A stretch of 64,000 nucleotides of DNA from Ailanthus altissimus (GCA_946807835.1 OX327699.1:25346014-25410013), one strand, 5' to 3'; shown: positions 34,769 through 47,740, numbered from the stretch's first letter. Numbers and translations: made by a program. Notes: generated from the sequence alone by a model not told the origin.

Positions 34769-37399
34769 CACTATAAGAAACAATGTCTTTTGCGAGGCAT
34801 TTGCGATAGATTTGCAATGGTTTATTGGCCATCGTAAACATGGGCATCGTAAAATTTTATAACAGCATCGCAAAAAAATTTATAAAAAAAAAAATGTAAT
34901 CCTTTTGCAACGATTAAATAACCGTTGTAAAAGGTTCTATTCAAAACAAAAAAAATATTATAACTACATACAGCACTTATAATTATTTTAATAAATTTTT
35001 GCATATATAAACTATTTAAAATATTAAATTATTTACGTTAAAAAATTAACATACAAAATCTTAAAAATAAGACAATATCAAGAAAATATTCAAAAATAAT
35101 GTTATCAACCATTACCAAATTACAACATTTGTATAATGTTATTGTCTCCCAATTATAATGTTATTAACACCTTCTGATGTATCTTCTCGAAACCCTCATC
35201 TGTTGATATCTCTCCCGTTTGTTTTGAGAACTTTTTTGATGGTGAAATCCCTAGAAAAACTTGTTGAAAAATCAAAACCCATTTGAGACATCAACTAATC
35301 TACAGGAAGGCTAAATCTTTAAACTCAAATGTTTTAGTGAGCCAAGCAACTAAGCAAGTGAACGCTACACTTACAAACACCACATAGCATGCCCAATATC
35401 AAGTATAAAGGTAATTCAGCAACACAATAGCAAAATAAATTACAAAGGCTGAAGCATTGTATTGAAATCAAACTTAAACATGAACTTTCAACATGAAACT
35501 TTGATTCATAAACTAATAACAATTAGGGCCTTAGGGTTGCTTTAACATGATAGGGAACTTTCAACATGAAAGTCCATTTTATCTCAAAATAATATTACTC
35601 AAATTGTAACCAGTTTAAAAACATAAAAAGTAATTATTAGTATGAAATTTGACATTACAAAATAAAAAAAATGTAGAGCAATATATAAACACAATCATAG
35701 TTCAGTACATAAGCACCATAGTATAAATGCTCCAACACGCACAGTACTCGAAGTATCATTCTATAAATTAGAGATTGAATTACTGATTCAATACATTAAA
35801 GAAACTATCAAGAGATCACTTATTATTATAGCCCTGATTTTCAGTGCTTTAGCCCTTTTTGCAAGAAAGATGATTCTATTAAATGAATTTAATAGAAAAA
35901 TGATTAAAATGTAAAATATAATTTGCTTGTTTAGTCATATAAAATTTTCTAGTGTACTGTAAGCACAAGAGTAATATCAAAAATTAACTTTGAAAGGAAA
36001 AAAAAACTGAAAAGAAAAAAGAAATAACAAATAGCTAATCCAGTAAGTGTATAAATAATAACTGAAGTTGAGGCATTGTGACATGTAAAAGGTCTTCAAT
36101 TTTATAATCAATAAAATAATATAGTCTCACAATTTTTTTTAAATGTATATAATTAAACCTATATCAAAAGAAATTCATGTCAATAAATCCTTGCAGATGG
36201 TCTAATTCTACAAACTCATTTAATCAAGCTAGCAAGAAGAATGCACAAGCTAATTAAGAGAAATTCAAATGCCAAACGAAAATTGACAAGAAATTAAAAA
36301 GATTAATAACTCATTTTCTCATAAATAAATGAAAATTTCATGTACTTCTACAACTCACTTGGTGTCTTTGTATCTCATCGCATGCCGCTAGCATAAAATA
36401 CAAAAAAGTAACTTTTGCCTAATCAAAATTTAATTTTTTATCTCAACAAATGTAAAAGAGTAATTGTTCAATTTATCAAAAATTCTCCTCAATCAAAAAA
36501 AAAAAGAATGTCTTCCATTTAGGCTTAACTATAATTGGACTAACTAATTACAAGACAACACTGGCACTAAATATTTTTGAAAAAGAAATAAATAAAAAAT
36601 TTAGAAAAATAAAAATACAAATATTCAACCTTACTCAATTGATTTTATTATAAAAAAAAACACAAATCCAAACAACAGAGCAACATCTTAAACCAAATAA
36701 AGAGCAATTACAAAGTGATGAGCTTTAAAAGTCAATACAGAGCTAATTTGAGCATACAATTGCTGAAAGTGAAAATCGCAACTAATTGAAGAAACATTGA
36801 ATTGAAACAAAATTACAAGAAGAAGAAGAGGAAGATGAAGAAATGACTTTATAGGATAAAATACGAAAGAACTAGATAAAATACGAAAGAACCAAATGAA
36901 AATCCTAGGTATCAAATGTATAGAGAAAAAAATATTATCTTTGAGCTATTTCAAATCTTCATCTCTAATTCTTCTTTCTTTGGTCTCTCTATTTGAGAAC
37001 GGGTTAAAGAGTGAATAAAGGAGTAGTTAAGACGATTATATAAATAAGAAGGTGGGTGATTAAAGAAGATTGAATGGTTGCAAATAGCTATTCATGCTTT
37101 TTTAGTTAAAATCCAATGGTAAAAAAGTACATAAGTTGTGTTTTCTAATCTTGAATAGATGGTCAAAATATAAAAATGGAATGTAAACACGGATTGTCAC
37201 AATTAAATACTTAAAATATCATATTATTGACATCATTGAAATAAAGGTTGAAAGAGGCATATTTGATAACAAAAAAGCATATTTAAATATATTATATTTT
37301 TAAAGTAAAATAATATGATGACGAGTTGGACTAAATCGTTGACATCATTTGCTACAGCTAAAATAACCATCACAAATGATCTCATTTTTTTTTGTAGTA
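34769..37399. mobile_element. CACTA (En/Spm-type) non-autonomous transposon with GAT target duplication
   Basis: The left end reads CACTATAAGAAA and the right end TTTTTTTGTAGTA, the inverted CACTA-type terminal repeat (CACTACAAGAAA consensus) with one changed base at each side. The three bases GAT flank both ends (34766-34768 and 37400-37402), the 3-bp duplication typical of CACTA elements. Subterminal regions hold repeated short words (GCGATAGATTTGC, GCATCGTAAA, GCATCGC, GCAACGATTA at the left; AATCGTTGACATC and CCATCACAAATGATC at the right), as expected for transposase binding sites. The 2.6-kb interior is AT-rich and shows no transposase, so it must have been moved by an enzyme from elsewhere. 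Confidence 0.82.
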
Positions 37400-37874
37400 G
37401 ATTTAAGAGAAATTTTATTGTAAATTAGAGTTTATTTGTAATAAATCAATCAAATTTTAATATGCATGTATTTATATTAAAAAATTTGTCAAACAAATTA
37501 GCAATTACAGTTAATAGAAGTATAGATGTCATGATTGAGAGTTTTTTTTCTTTCACATATATAACTATTAGCAAGTGATTATCACTAAATCAATGTTTTT
37601 TCCCTTGCCAAAGCCAACAACATGTTATTTGTTGATTTTGACCGCCCAACAAATAATTATGAAGTGTTGAAATTTTTTAAGAAGAAGATTTTAAATAATA
37701 TCAACCTTATTATGTCATCATACCGCCATCTTATTACCAAGGATTATATGTTACCACATATGCACAATTTATCCATCGTAATTTTGAATTTACTAATAAT
37801 AAATGTAGATGTGATAATTAATGGTAACTAATAATTGAATGGTCATTAGTAATAGGGGGACAATCGAAGATTAT

Positions 37875-37982
37875 TTTTTAAGGAGTAATGTTGTATATTT
37901 AAAATTGTATCTTAAAAAGTAATGTGTCAAGTAATTATTAAGTGATAAATTTGTATAATGAATAATTTTAAAATTTATATTA
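37875..37982. repeat. MITE, left half, split by a solo LTR
   Basis: This AT-rich segment (GGAGTAATGTTGTATATTTAAA...) is inverted-complementary to the segment right of the solo LTR, 39047-39118. Together they form one palindromic MITE of the family seen at 6935 and 33388. The target TATTA is its last five bases. Confidence 0.6.
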
Positions 37983-39046
37983 TGTTGAGGATATCAAGCT
38001 ATGCACTTCAATTTGACACCCCTATGACATCAACTAAACCACAATCTTAATACTATTTGCGCAGCGAAAAATCATAACTCACACCATAAGTAAGAACACA
38101 TAAGATTAACACACCAATAAATATAAAGAAAACAAACCAATCACAAGACACAAGATATACGTGGTTCGGCCCAAATTGCATACGTCCACGAAAGATCTAT
38201 AATCTAGTTTTTTTCCCATTGAAATAGATCACAAAGTATCTTCTTACATCATTAATGATCCTACAAGACCCCTTGGTATCTCCCATAGAGACCTCTAAGC
38301 ATCTACCCTTAATCATTATGACTCCCTAAGACCTCTTCGTATCTCCTCATAAGAGATTTTTACAAGAAACACAAGAATATCCCGAGATCTAAACCAAAAA
38401 AACCTATGGTGTTTCTATTTTATTTACTCAAAGAACCTAGAGAAGAAAACACCTCCAAAAAGTTACACCCTAGTGCACCACGCACTTAGTGCCTACCTAG
38501 CTCATCTTTTCTCTCTTATGGTTATATCTTGAAACTTTAAATACTTAATCAAAACAATGGTTTACAAGTGTTTATATAGGGTGTATTTCGTGCCTACAAA
38601 CCCTATTCTTTGTTGGAGTAAGAGTCCACTTGTTTTAGAAGTCTAAAACTTCCCAAAACTTGAAATCTCGAATCAAAACGGATTTTTTCACGCGTTCTGA
38701 CGCTGCGGCGCTCGTCCCTTCTCGCGTCCAGCGCTGGGGCTTCTCGCGTCCAGCGCTGGAACCCAACGCTGCGGTGCTGGACCTTCTCGCGTCCAGCGCT
38801 GCGGCTTTAGTCTCCTGTGTTGAGCACCGTGGCGCTCAGCCCTGGGCGCCGCGGCGCTGGAAGCTCTCGCGATTTCTTCTTTTTCTTTGCGTCTTTGAGT
38901 CCCGTTTCACTTCCCATTCCGTATCCCAAACGTCTTAGACTTCTCCATACGTGTCCTACACGTTCTAGACTTTTTGTGACTCTCCACTTTGATATTCATC
39001 TCAATTCTTGTCCAACCAAAATTATTGAATCACTAATTTTTTAACA
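37983..39046 (+). mobile_element. Solo LTR (1064 bp) with perfect TATTA target duplication
   Basis: Begins TGTTGAGG and ends TTTTTTAACA, with TATTA immediately on each side (37978-37982 and 39047-39051). A diverged inverted copy lies at 52524-53375. Both carry the block with the words GTGGTTCGG, TCTCAATTCTTGTCC and a GC-rich section containing a short tandem repeat. No internal coding region exists between duplicated ends, so it is a solo LTR left by recombination, or a small non-autonomous LTR element. Family cannot be told without coding sequence. Confidence 0.85.
38701..38860 (+). repeat. GC-rich minisatellite within the solo LTR
   Basis: The word CTTCTCGCGTCCAGCGCTG recurs at least three times (near 38718, 38739 and 38783) with related GCGGCGCTGG words between. 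It is far richer in G+C than its surroundings. The open frame 38660-38938 runs through it and is an artefact of the repeat. The other LTR copy (52524-53375) has a diverged version with no clean repeats. Confidence 0.6.
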
Positions 39047-39118
39047 TATTATTTAATTATTTAATATCATTATTTAAAATACAATTTAAGACATGTGACA
39101 TTATTATTTTTCAAAGAG
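39047..39118. repeat. MITE, right half, split by a solo LTR
   Basis: Inverted-complementary to 37875-37982 (ends ACATGTGACATTATTATTTTTC). With the LTR and one TATTA removed, the two halves form one palindromic MITE. Confidence 0.6.
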
Positions 39119-39312
39119 AAGATAAAACAGATTCAATTAAAATCAAAATCAACTATAAACTTTGAGCAGGCAAGTAAAAGTACGCTAGTTCACTTGAAGG
39201 AAATTGCCACTTTGTCCATAATTACAAACTGATCATTTAACGGTCTCCTTGTTCAGATCAGAGATTAAAGGCAAGAGATGCAGAAAAATTTTGAAACTTT
39301 TTTGAGAGAGAA

Positions 39313-42300
39313 TTAAAGCCATGCAGGATTCTTCACAGGTTGAACAACTGCCTTCACTTGCAAGTAACTGTTAAGGCTGTAAATTCCCTTTTCTCGTCCA
39401 ATGCCACTCATCTTGTAGCCGCCGAAAGGAATTGCAGCGTCAAAGACATCAAAGCAGTTGATCCATACAGTCCCAGCTCTCAGTGCCCGCATCATGGTGT
39501 TGGCAGTCTCTGCACTCTTGGTGAAAACTCCAGCAGCTAGACCATAGCGTGTTGTATTGGCTCTTTTTATTACTTCATTAATATCCCTGACAAAGAACAA
39601 ACCATAATCAGAAGGCAAAGGGAATTAGTTGATCTGCATTGCATAACAATTGCATCAGATAGGGTATTGCTTTTATGAATCAATTAACTATCTCTTATTA
39701 TTGTTTTTGTTAGATTTCCATATAGACTAACACGAAGAAGTTAACAAGAAATTAACTATTCAGAAAAATATAATAAACATGGGTGAGGAAATTCTTTGCT
39801 CACTTGAACTTCAAGATGGATTGCACCGGGCCAAAGATCTCATCCTGTGCTATCAACATGTCATCCTAATTGATGAAGATTCAATCAGCTTTCACATAGA
39901 GTGATATGTAGAAGTATTGGTACAAGAAATTATGGGAGAGAAAATGAAAATACCTGAACGTTCGAGAAAACAGTTGGCTGAACAAAGTAGCCTCTGTTGC
40001 CCAATCTATCACCGCCACATTCAAGGGTTGCGTTGCTTTCAATGCCTGACTTTATATACCTGAGCACCTTCTCAAATTGCTCAGGGTCGATCTGAGATTT
40101 TCATAAGTCGAAAAAGGTATCAGCTTGTGGCTCAAGAACTTACATATAAATTAGTCATGTGCAAGTTAAATGAAGAGGAGGGTATACTATAAATTTTACA
40201 CAATCTTGGCAGGCAATTTGATAGTTGTTTCTGCATCATATAACAAACAGAAAACAAGGGCCTTTCATAATAAATCTTATTCTTCTGCATCTGTAAAATT
40301 TAGATTTATAGAAATGATGAATGAACGCTTTATGTCCAGCTCTGTTGCTATAAAAGATATGGTCCATCTGGAAAATAATAACATCTAATCCACTATCACA
40401 TACCAAAGAGGGAGAGGGAGACAGGGAGGACAGAGGAGAGTACCTGAGGACCTTGTTCAACACCCTGCTTGAAGGGATCACCAACAACACGCCTAACAGC
40501 ACGCGCCTTGGCTTTTTCTACAAACTCATCATATACACTCTCATGTACGTACGTACGAGATCCAGCACAGCAACATTGTCCCTGCAGAAAGCAAACTTTC
40601 GTATGACTGGTACGTTCACATCCCATGTCGGCATTTTGGAAAAAACCTATCAAATGAACCTGATTAAAGAACAAAGCAAAGTGTGCAAGCTCCACAGCCT
40701 TGTCAATGTCAGCATCATCGAATATTATAAATGGTGATTTCCCCCCAAGTTCCAAGGTAACTGGCTTAAGGTTGCTTTTTGCAGCCAGTTCTTGAACAAT
40801 CTTACCAGTGTCAGTGGATCCTGTAAAAGACAACTGGCAAAGTAGAGGGATTGTATTAGTCACTGGTATCATGTAAGCATGCCAAATGTGATGATGAATC
40901 ATGTGTAGGCTTGTAACAGTAATATACAACCACAACGTAAGTGGGAAGCAAAAATGTTATCTCCCATGATCATCAGTGAAAAATTGTTGGGTAGAAGTTT
41001 AAATTTGGTTGCAAAGCAGTCAATCTGCCATGCAGATGAATGATGCTTAGGCTATCAACTCACAAACAAATTTAATTCACCCAAGCAAAATGATTCTCAA
41101 GAAAGCTTCATATGACAAACAATCGTGAAGCAGAAAGATTTTCTGCTTGATGTATCATGCATGGCTGCCCTTTAAAACAGAAAGGAATGATTCATCTCTA
41201 ATTTCATGACAAGAAGACAACTTCTATGAGGCTCCTAAAAGGCCACAGATGACTACATTGTAGTAGTGGTATATCCAATGCACAGAAGAAACTTACGAAG
41301 TAAATTGCACAATTTTTCAAGCATAAATCTATGTTCATCACAAAATTTTTTATTCCCCTGACCACTGTGAGATAGCGAAGTTAAGGATCAATGTATATAA
41401 TCATTTTTGTTTGTCTATCGTATGACACCAACCCTGATTGTACAGGGTTCAAAAAGCACAAGATTTACCCAAGAAATTATGTTCTGAAGATATTAGGTAC
41501 TGAGTAGAGCTCAAGAAATACCTTGTCCACATCCATATGGCTGGCAAGAGCTGCTCCGGCTGTTGGACCAAAACCAGAAACTACATTCAAAACACCAGGG
41601 GGAAGACCAGCCTGTCACAGTATGCAAATCAGGTAAGAATAATACCACTGTCTACTCAAATTATGAACAATGGTGTCAACAGAGGAAAAAAAAAGAGTAC
41701 AAATCAAACATGAAATGTAAATTAAACTTTGAGGAAATTGCATTAAGACAATAAAGTAAATTATCTGCGTTAGACCATTGCTTGATCTCAGCTATTCAAT
41801 TCCTTGATTAAGATACTAAAACATAATTTTTTTTTCAATTATACCTCATGGAATAGCTTTGCTATGTACAAAGCAGTCAAAGGCGTTTGCTCAGCACTCT
41901 TTAGAACAATAGTATTACCACAAGCTAAAGCAGGACCAACTTTCCAAGCAAACAATATAAGAGGAAAGTTCCATGGAATTATCTGGCCTGCAACACCAAT
42001 TGGTTCATGCAAAGTTTGAACATGGTAATTTCCATCCGCAGGGACTGTTAATCCATGGATTTTATCAGCCCAACCTGGATATTGAAGTAGAAAATCATTA
42101 GATATTCGGTGATAGATAATGAGGTGAAATGAAATTCATTTGAGTAAACCCACCAGCATAGTAGTGGAAAAGGCGAACCACCATTGGTAATTCAGATTTG
42201 AGAGCTTGTTCATAAGGCTTCCCATTGTTCCAAGTCTCCAGAGCTGCCAACTCTTCAGTGTGTTTCTCAATCAAATCAGCAATGCGCAGAATTATCCTTG

Positions 42301-43551
42301 ACCTCTCCTGAATAAAAGACATCAAAACTGTTATATCAAAGAAATAATGTAACAGTAGAGTGAAATGCATAAAAAACTTTGTACATAGGAGGTCATCTTT
42401 GGCCATGGTCCCTCATCAAATGCCTTGCGAGCAGCAGCAACTGCACGGTTGATATCTTCAGCATCACTTTCAGCAACATTAGCAATCACTTCTCCAGTAC
42501 GAGGGTCATAGGCTGGAAATGTTTTTCCTAAGGCCAGACAAGTTTCCAGCATTGATCTCATTATAAGATTCATTGGCAACAGAAATGATGAAGTCGCAAT
42601 TTCAGTTAATAAGCATGCCAAACAAAGAGATAGTTAATAACAAATTGAACATTATATTCTTGTTTGATGAATAAAGGACTACCTGATACTGAATCTACAA
42701 ATTGCCCATTAATCAGATTCTGAGTGTAATTTACTTGAACAGCTGGAATGATTGGCTCTTCAACAACCGCAGCAGTGCTAAACCTGCTGATGCCGCTTGC
42801 CCTGCTAGAGCTGTTACCTACATATCATATTGTATGCAGGGCGAGTCTTAAAATTGAATAAAAGTACATTAAAAAAAAGAAATTCAAAAGGATTAAAATA
42901 TAAGACTGAAGTCAGAAGTTAAATCAATATCAACAATTACAGAGAAAACCTATTAAAAATAAATAAATTTTGACTTCGGATAAATAGCTAATTGCACTAT
43001 TGAATCATATGCTATCTTTTCTTTTTCCTTTTTTAAAAAGAACAACAAATTCAACAGAGCTAGGCCATAAGACTTTCATCAATCCCAATAAAAGTTAGAA
43101 CTCTGTTTGACCGTGTGCTTGACAACAGAGAAAAGTACTTTTTCCTGCATCTTCTCATTATAAAAACATAGTTATGTAATATATATCAGTAAAAATCCTG
43201 AAAGAAAAAGAGAAAGAATGAAGTATCATCCTGTTCCTTTCCATCTTCCAGTTGACATGGCAACCAAACAAAAGGCATATTCAAATTTATCGTGCCTATA
43301 TTCACAAAAGGAAAAATATATCGAGAAACCAAATGATCGAAACATGAAAAAAGAAACAAACAAACAAACAACAAGGACCCGGAATATAAACATCTTTTAA
43401 CTCAAAAACTATAAAATAAAATAAAAAAAGAATTAAAACCGAAAACAGAGGAAAACAGCAGAGTTGGGTGGTCACCGAGAGAGCGAAGCAGAGAAGCAGA
43501 AGCAGTTGACAAGGAACGAGACAGCAGAGAAGAGATTCTGCGAGCTGCCAT
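39313..43551 (-). CDS. ALDH2B: Mitochondrial aldehyde dehydrogenase, family 2 (ALDH2B type)
   Basis: Eleven exons on the minus strand join in frame: 43551-43476, 42817-42683, 42527-42385, 42307-42154, 42074-41845, 41611-41522, 40833-40660, 40581-40444, 40091-39954, 39865-39804, 39586-39313, giving 537 aa. The N-terminus ([20 protein letters not shown]) is an arginine- and serine-rich, acid-free mitochondrial targeting peptide. Key sites are present: FTGSTDTGK (about 279-287) in the NAD+ fold, general base E304 in LELGGKSP, and catalytic cysteine C338 in GQCCCAGSR. Their spacing of 34 residues equals that between E268 and C302 of mammalian ALDH2. The end is QPVKNPAWL. The enzyme oxidises acetaldehyde and other aldehydes to acids with NAD+ in the mitochondrial matrix; plant ALDH2B enzymes act in the pyruvate dehydrogenase bypass and aldehyde detoxification. 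No lesion is seen. Confidence 0.96.
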
Positions 43552-45956
43552 GGCTAATGAAGAGAAGCAAGCAACTCTCTGTAACTCTTGTCTAGCTTAG
43601 ATAACTAGGCAAAAGCAACAGCTTTGTGCATATAAAAACAAATGAACTCCCAGTGATGAGTGACTCAAAAACTTGTATGTTTCACTCACTGCTTGACACC
43701 TCTATATCCAAAATTATGGGTTTATTCATTATTATTATCATTATTTTAATGTTATAGAAGATGATGAGCCAACTGCCGCAGCACATAAAGCCAATGAGTC
43801 AATTCCTGCTTAGGAATAATCTTTTTTAGTGATTAAAATAAAAAATTGAAGGGATAAGACAGTGCGAGTGTGATGGCTAGTTTCTAATATTATTCATTTT
43901 CTGAAAATTAAGGAAATATAATTCTATGCAAGTATTGAAAAGAAATAGCAAAAGATATTTGTTGAGTAGATGACAATGTTTTACGCACGCATGAGATAAG
44001 AATTAAGAGACGAATACGTCCACGGCTCACTTTTGATTTTTATCGCTAGCCTCGTCGTCTTTCCACGCGCGAGGGTTGTTGCGAATCTTGCGATTTCCTA
44101 AATAAAATTAAGCAACGAAACGACAGTCAGAACAAGCGCATCAGCCACTCCCGTATACGATTTTAATAGTTTTGAAAAACACATTAACGCCCTTTTTAAA
44201 TAATATCTTTTGTTAATTTAGATGGTAAAATATATATATACATATATTTGTAATACTAGACTTTAAGGACAATTTTTGTAATTAGGTCCTTTTTTAATCA
44301 CACATTATATCATTAATATTTTATAGTCATAACACTTTTACTTTTTAGCTATATTTCTTTCATTCTTTTCCCTTATTTTTCATTTTTGAACGAAAAAAAT
44401 ATTCAATTAATGCTCTTTGGCAAACACACTTAAACCCAAAAAATATCCAAATTAAGTAAATCGGCAACACATCAATATATAATTTTTATTGTGATAAATA
44501 TAATTAAAAAAAGTAAATTGTTGTCAAATAGTATAATGTAGGTAATTTTCATATAAAAAAATTGATGAAAATTGATTTAAACATTGAAAATTTTGCTAGA
44601 AAAATTACAGAAAAAAAACAACCGTTGGGGCAGTGTGAGAGACAGTAGTCCATTTCTTGCCTACCACCCCATAACTTTAAATTTTTTACTTATTTTGTAG
44701 TATTTTTTGACTAAATCTACTTGTTTTTAATCTCATTTTTAACGTTTCTATCACAAAAATATCTCATTTTACTATTGATTTGATCCAGATTTTTAAAAAA
44801 TAAATGTATTTTTTTTCAGCTATGAGTTTTTTTTAGAGTTTTTTGAATTAAAAAAAATATAAATGGGGTAAAACTGTCATCTTTCAAGCCTTTTTGCTAC
44901 AAAAGATTAATAATTTTATATGTAGTTAAAAAGAAAAAAATGATTAAAAGATAGGGCTAACTAATTTTTTTTTAATAAATTAATCATACAATTTCGTTCA
45001 TACTACACAACATAAAATGATTAGAAAAAATATAAAAAATAATAATAAATTAAACATATAATATGATAATAAATTAATTAATCCTTCCATGCAACATTGG
45101 TTAGAAGGAAGGAGTTAATTTATATATTTAGTATTATTATATCTATTAAAAAATATGTGACACAAATTTATAGGCGGATTTTATCTCTTTATTATTTTAA
45201 TTTTTAATCATAAATAATACATATCATAATATAATTAAATTATTTATTTATATTTAAAAAAATAAATGATATGCCATAATGTTATAAATTTCAAAATGAC
45301 ATGTATTACTATTTAATTAGATTTTTATTTTTATTTTTATTTTTTTTATAAAATATTCTTAAAATAAATTAATTAAAATTAAATACGAACTAATCGACCA
45401 TTGCCACTACTACCTTTAGTGACAATGACGAAGTGACTCACTATTGATATCATCAGACACTATAAAACCAAAAAGCTAAACCATCAGCCAACTAATAGAA
45501 TGAGATTCAAGTGTTTTTTTTCTAAAACTTCAAATATTTGAATGTTTTTTTACTTTTCTTTTTTCTTATAAATGGTAGAGACAATAGCAATCATACTCCT
45601 CTCTCACACCACACACAAATCTGAAACTTGTAGTTGTAGTATCTTACACGAATGTGAAATCAATAATTTTATTTTGATATACTTAAAGCAATATTAATCT
45701 ATTTATGTATTTTAATAAAAGTTTTTCTCGTCTCAAAACTTAATAAAAGAAAAAAACATACATTATCTTAATTTTATGTATTTTTTTTTATGCAAGTTAT
45801 GAATCAACCATGAATAAAAAATAATAATAATATAGTAAATTATTCAAAAGATAAAGTAGTATAATAAATTATTATAGATTAAATAAAATAATAATAATAT
45901 ACAAATTGGTTTGAATTTTAAAATAGAAGTAAATAGATGAAGGATCGAATTTTTCT
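43552..45956. other. ALDH promoter side and gene-free DNA
   Basis: The first 150 bp are the ALDH leader on the minus strand. The remainder is AT-rich with no gene, no long open frame and no repeat that I can define. Confidence 0.5.
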
Positions 45957-45962
45957 AGCACT

Positions 45963-46201
45963 AAGGGTGGGTACAATCTTGTTCGGTTTGAATAGGATTG
46001 AATCGATTTTTTTGGATTCAGTTCGGTTTAATTTTTTTAAATTTTTTTATTTTAAATAAATTTTTTTTTAAAAAAAAATTCAAATTGAACTAATCAATTT
46101 TTATCTTAAAAAATTAAATTGTTTTTTTTAATTGGACCAAATTTATTTAAACCGATCAATTCAATTCAATTTTTTAATTACCTTTTTTCTTGTCCACCCT
46201 T
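45963..46201. repeat. MITE with AAGGGTGG terminal inverted repeats
   Basis: Starts AAGGGTGGGTACAA and ends CTTGTCCACCCTT, imperfect terminal inverted repeats. Inside are inverted words TTCGGTTTG/AAACCGA and ATTCAATTC, giving a hairpin-like AT-rich element of 239 bp. Flanking sextamers AGCACT (45957-45962) and AGCACC (46202-46207) differ at one base and look like a target duplication. The end sequence resembles common plant hAT-derived MITEs with GGTTCGG words. Confidence 0.68.
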
Positions 46202-46318
46202 AGCACCAACTTTTTTCAAATGAAATTTAGTTGAAAATAAAAGTCAGGATCAAATTCACCTAAAACTCAAACTAATGTGTAATTCGATTATGTTTAATTT
46301 CAGTGCATGAGTTGTTTT

Positions 46319-46366
46319 GGGGGGTGGGGGTGGTCGGGAGAGGGGTGGCGGGGGTTGGTGATGGGA
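46319..46366 (+). other. G-rich tract with G-quadruplex pattern
   Basis: Guanine runs of 6, 5, 3, 4, 5 and 3 with short loops in about 48 bp, inside AT-rich intergenic DNA. The spacing satisfies the usual four-run G-quadruplex pattern on the plus strand. No gene lies nearby, so any role is unknown. Confidence 0.6.
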
Positions 46367-47325
46367 TGTCAGCTGTGCTGAAACCAGTAAAAGAAAAAAA
46401 AATCAGTATTAATTAATTCTGGTTGTAATGGGATAATTCCATCTGAAAGAGACCATAATGACTCGTGATTAACGCATAATCTGCTTTGATTAAGAAGTAA
46501 AATAATAAATAAAATTGTATCGGGTTTGGTTGAAAATCAAGTGCAACATGACGAGCGCACTTTACCCACCAATTCAATCATTGGCTTATGGAGAAATGTA
46601 TAGCTAGAAATATAGATATTTTGGAGCAATTACTTATAATGTGGATCTGTTATTTTATACAAATGGTCTTTTCCTTTTACATTTCGAAGAAAGATGCAAT
46701 CATAACATCTCAAAATACTAGAAATAAAAATGCAAAAATTATGACCTCAGCCCCGCCAGTTTTTCCAATTCTTTGAATAGAACAAACACTTGAGGGAATT
46801 TTTCACCTGTCACAAACTCACAATTGATTGAACATTCAATAACAAAATTGGAGAGAGAGGAATTTATATGGCATTTCAATGCACGAGCCGCAAGTGTACC
46901 AAAAATAAAAGTCACGATTAGAAGATATTTCACTCTAATTATTGTTTATTGTTTTAAAAAGAAAGTTAATCTATTTTAATATACCAAAAGATGTGGAAAA
47001 TAAGAGATATGAGATAATCCATATATATTTCCATTATTTATTTATATTTTACAAAAATATTTCTACTAAGAGACTTTATGAATCAATACCACTATATTTC
47101 TTATCTTATATTTTAACTTTTTTTTTCTATCTCAAATAATTGACATGTATATATTAATTAGATGATAAAAAAAGTATACAATAGCCAATTTATGTCATAT
47201 CTTTTTAAAATAAAATAATTTTAAATTTTGAGCTAAAAAAAAGTATAATATTATTGTGTTGCAAAATTGTGGCTTTATAAAAGTAAGGTGGGATTTAAGG
47301 TCATAAATTTAAAAGCAATGCAGAC
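46367..47325. other. Gene-free stretch
   Basis: No confident gene. The minus frame 46739-46933 (64 codons) starts with a signal-peptide-like segment (MKYLLIVTFIFGTLAARA) and has three cysteines, but no family is recognised; it may be a fragment of a small secreted protein or chance. Confidence 0.4.
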
Positions 47326-47329
47326 AGGG

Positions 47330-47740
47330 GCAAACCTACTGTATGGCCTAGGGGGCCATGGACCCCAAGCTCGATAGCTCTCAAATTTATATTACTATAC
47401 AATTGTTGTACAAAGAAAATTATTTTCTAATATAAAATATATCTTTTCTTTAATACAAATGATTTTTATACTTAAAATTCTTTTTTTATATGATTTTTTT
47501 TTAATTTAGCATGTATAAATAAATTCACAATTATAGAAAATAATACATTGGTGATTTTATTTTCTCTTTAATTTGTATTAAATTCTTCTTCTTAACTCAA
47601 AAGTTAATAAATTTTTTTTTGAAAAATAAATAAATTAGAATCTTTTAAATATGTTTAATTTTATTTACATATTAATTAGTTTTCCAATATTTTACTATTA
47701 TAATTTTATTTATAATTTTTATGGACCTTTGTCTTCCGGT
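47330..47740 (+). mobile_element. hAT-like non-autonomous repeat, copy B
   Basis: Starts CAGGGGCAAACCTA with a G-rich subterminal patch (CTAGGGGGCCATGG...), the usual look of a plant hAT-derived element end. Positions 47436-47736 match 14085-14396 closely, same orientation. The right end is not clear; the element may extend to about 48100. No transposase is seen. Confidence 0.5.

Noticed and set aside
38660..39044. Overlapping plus-strand frames in the solo LTR
   Set aside because: Open only because of the GC-rich minisatellite; no protein family.
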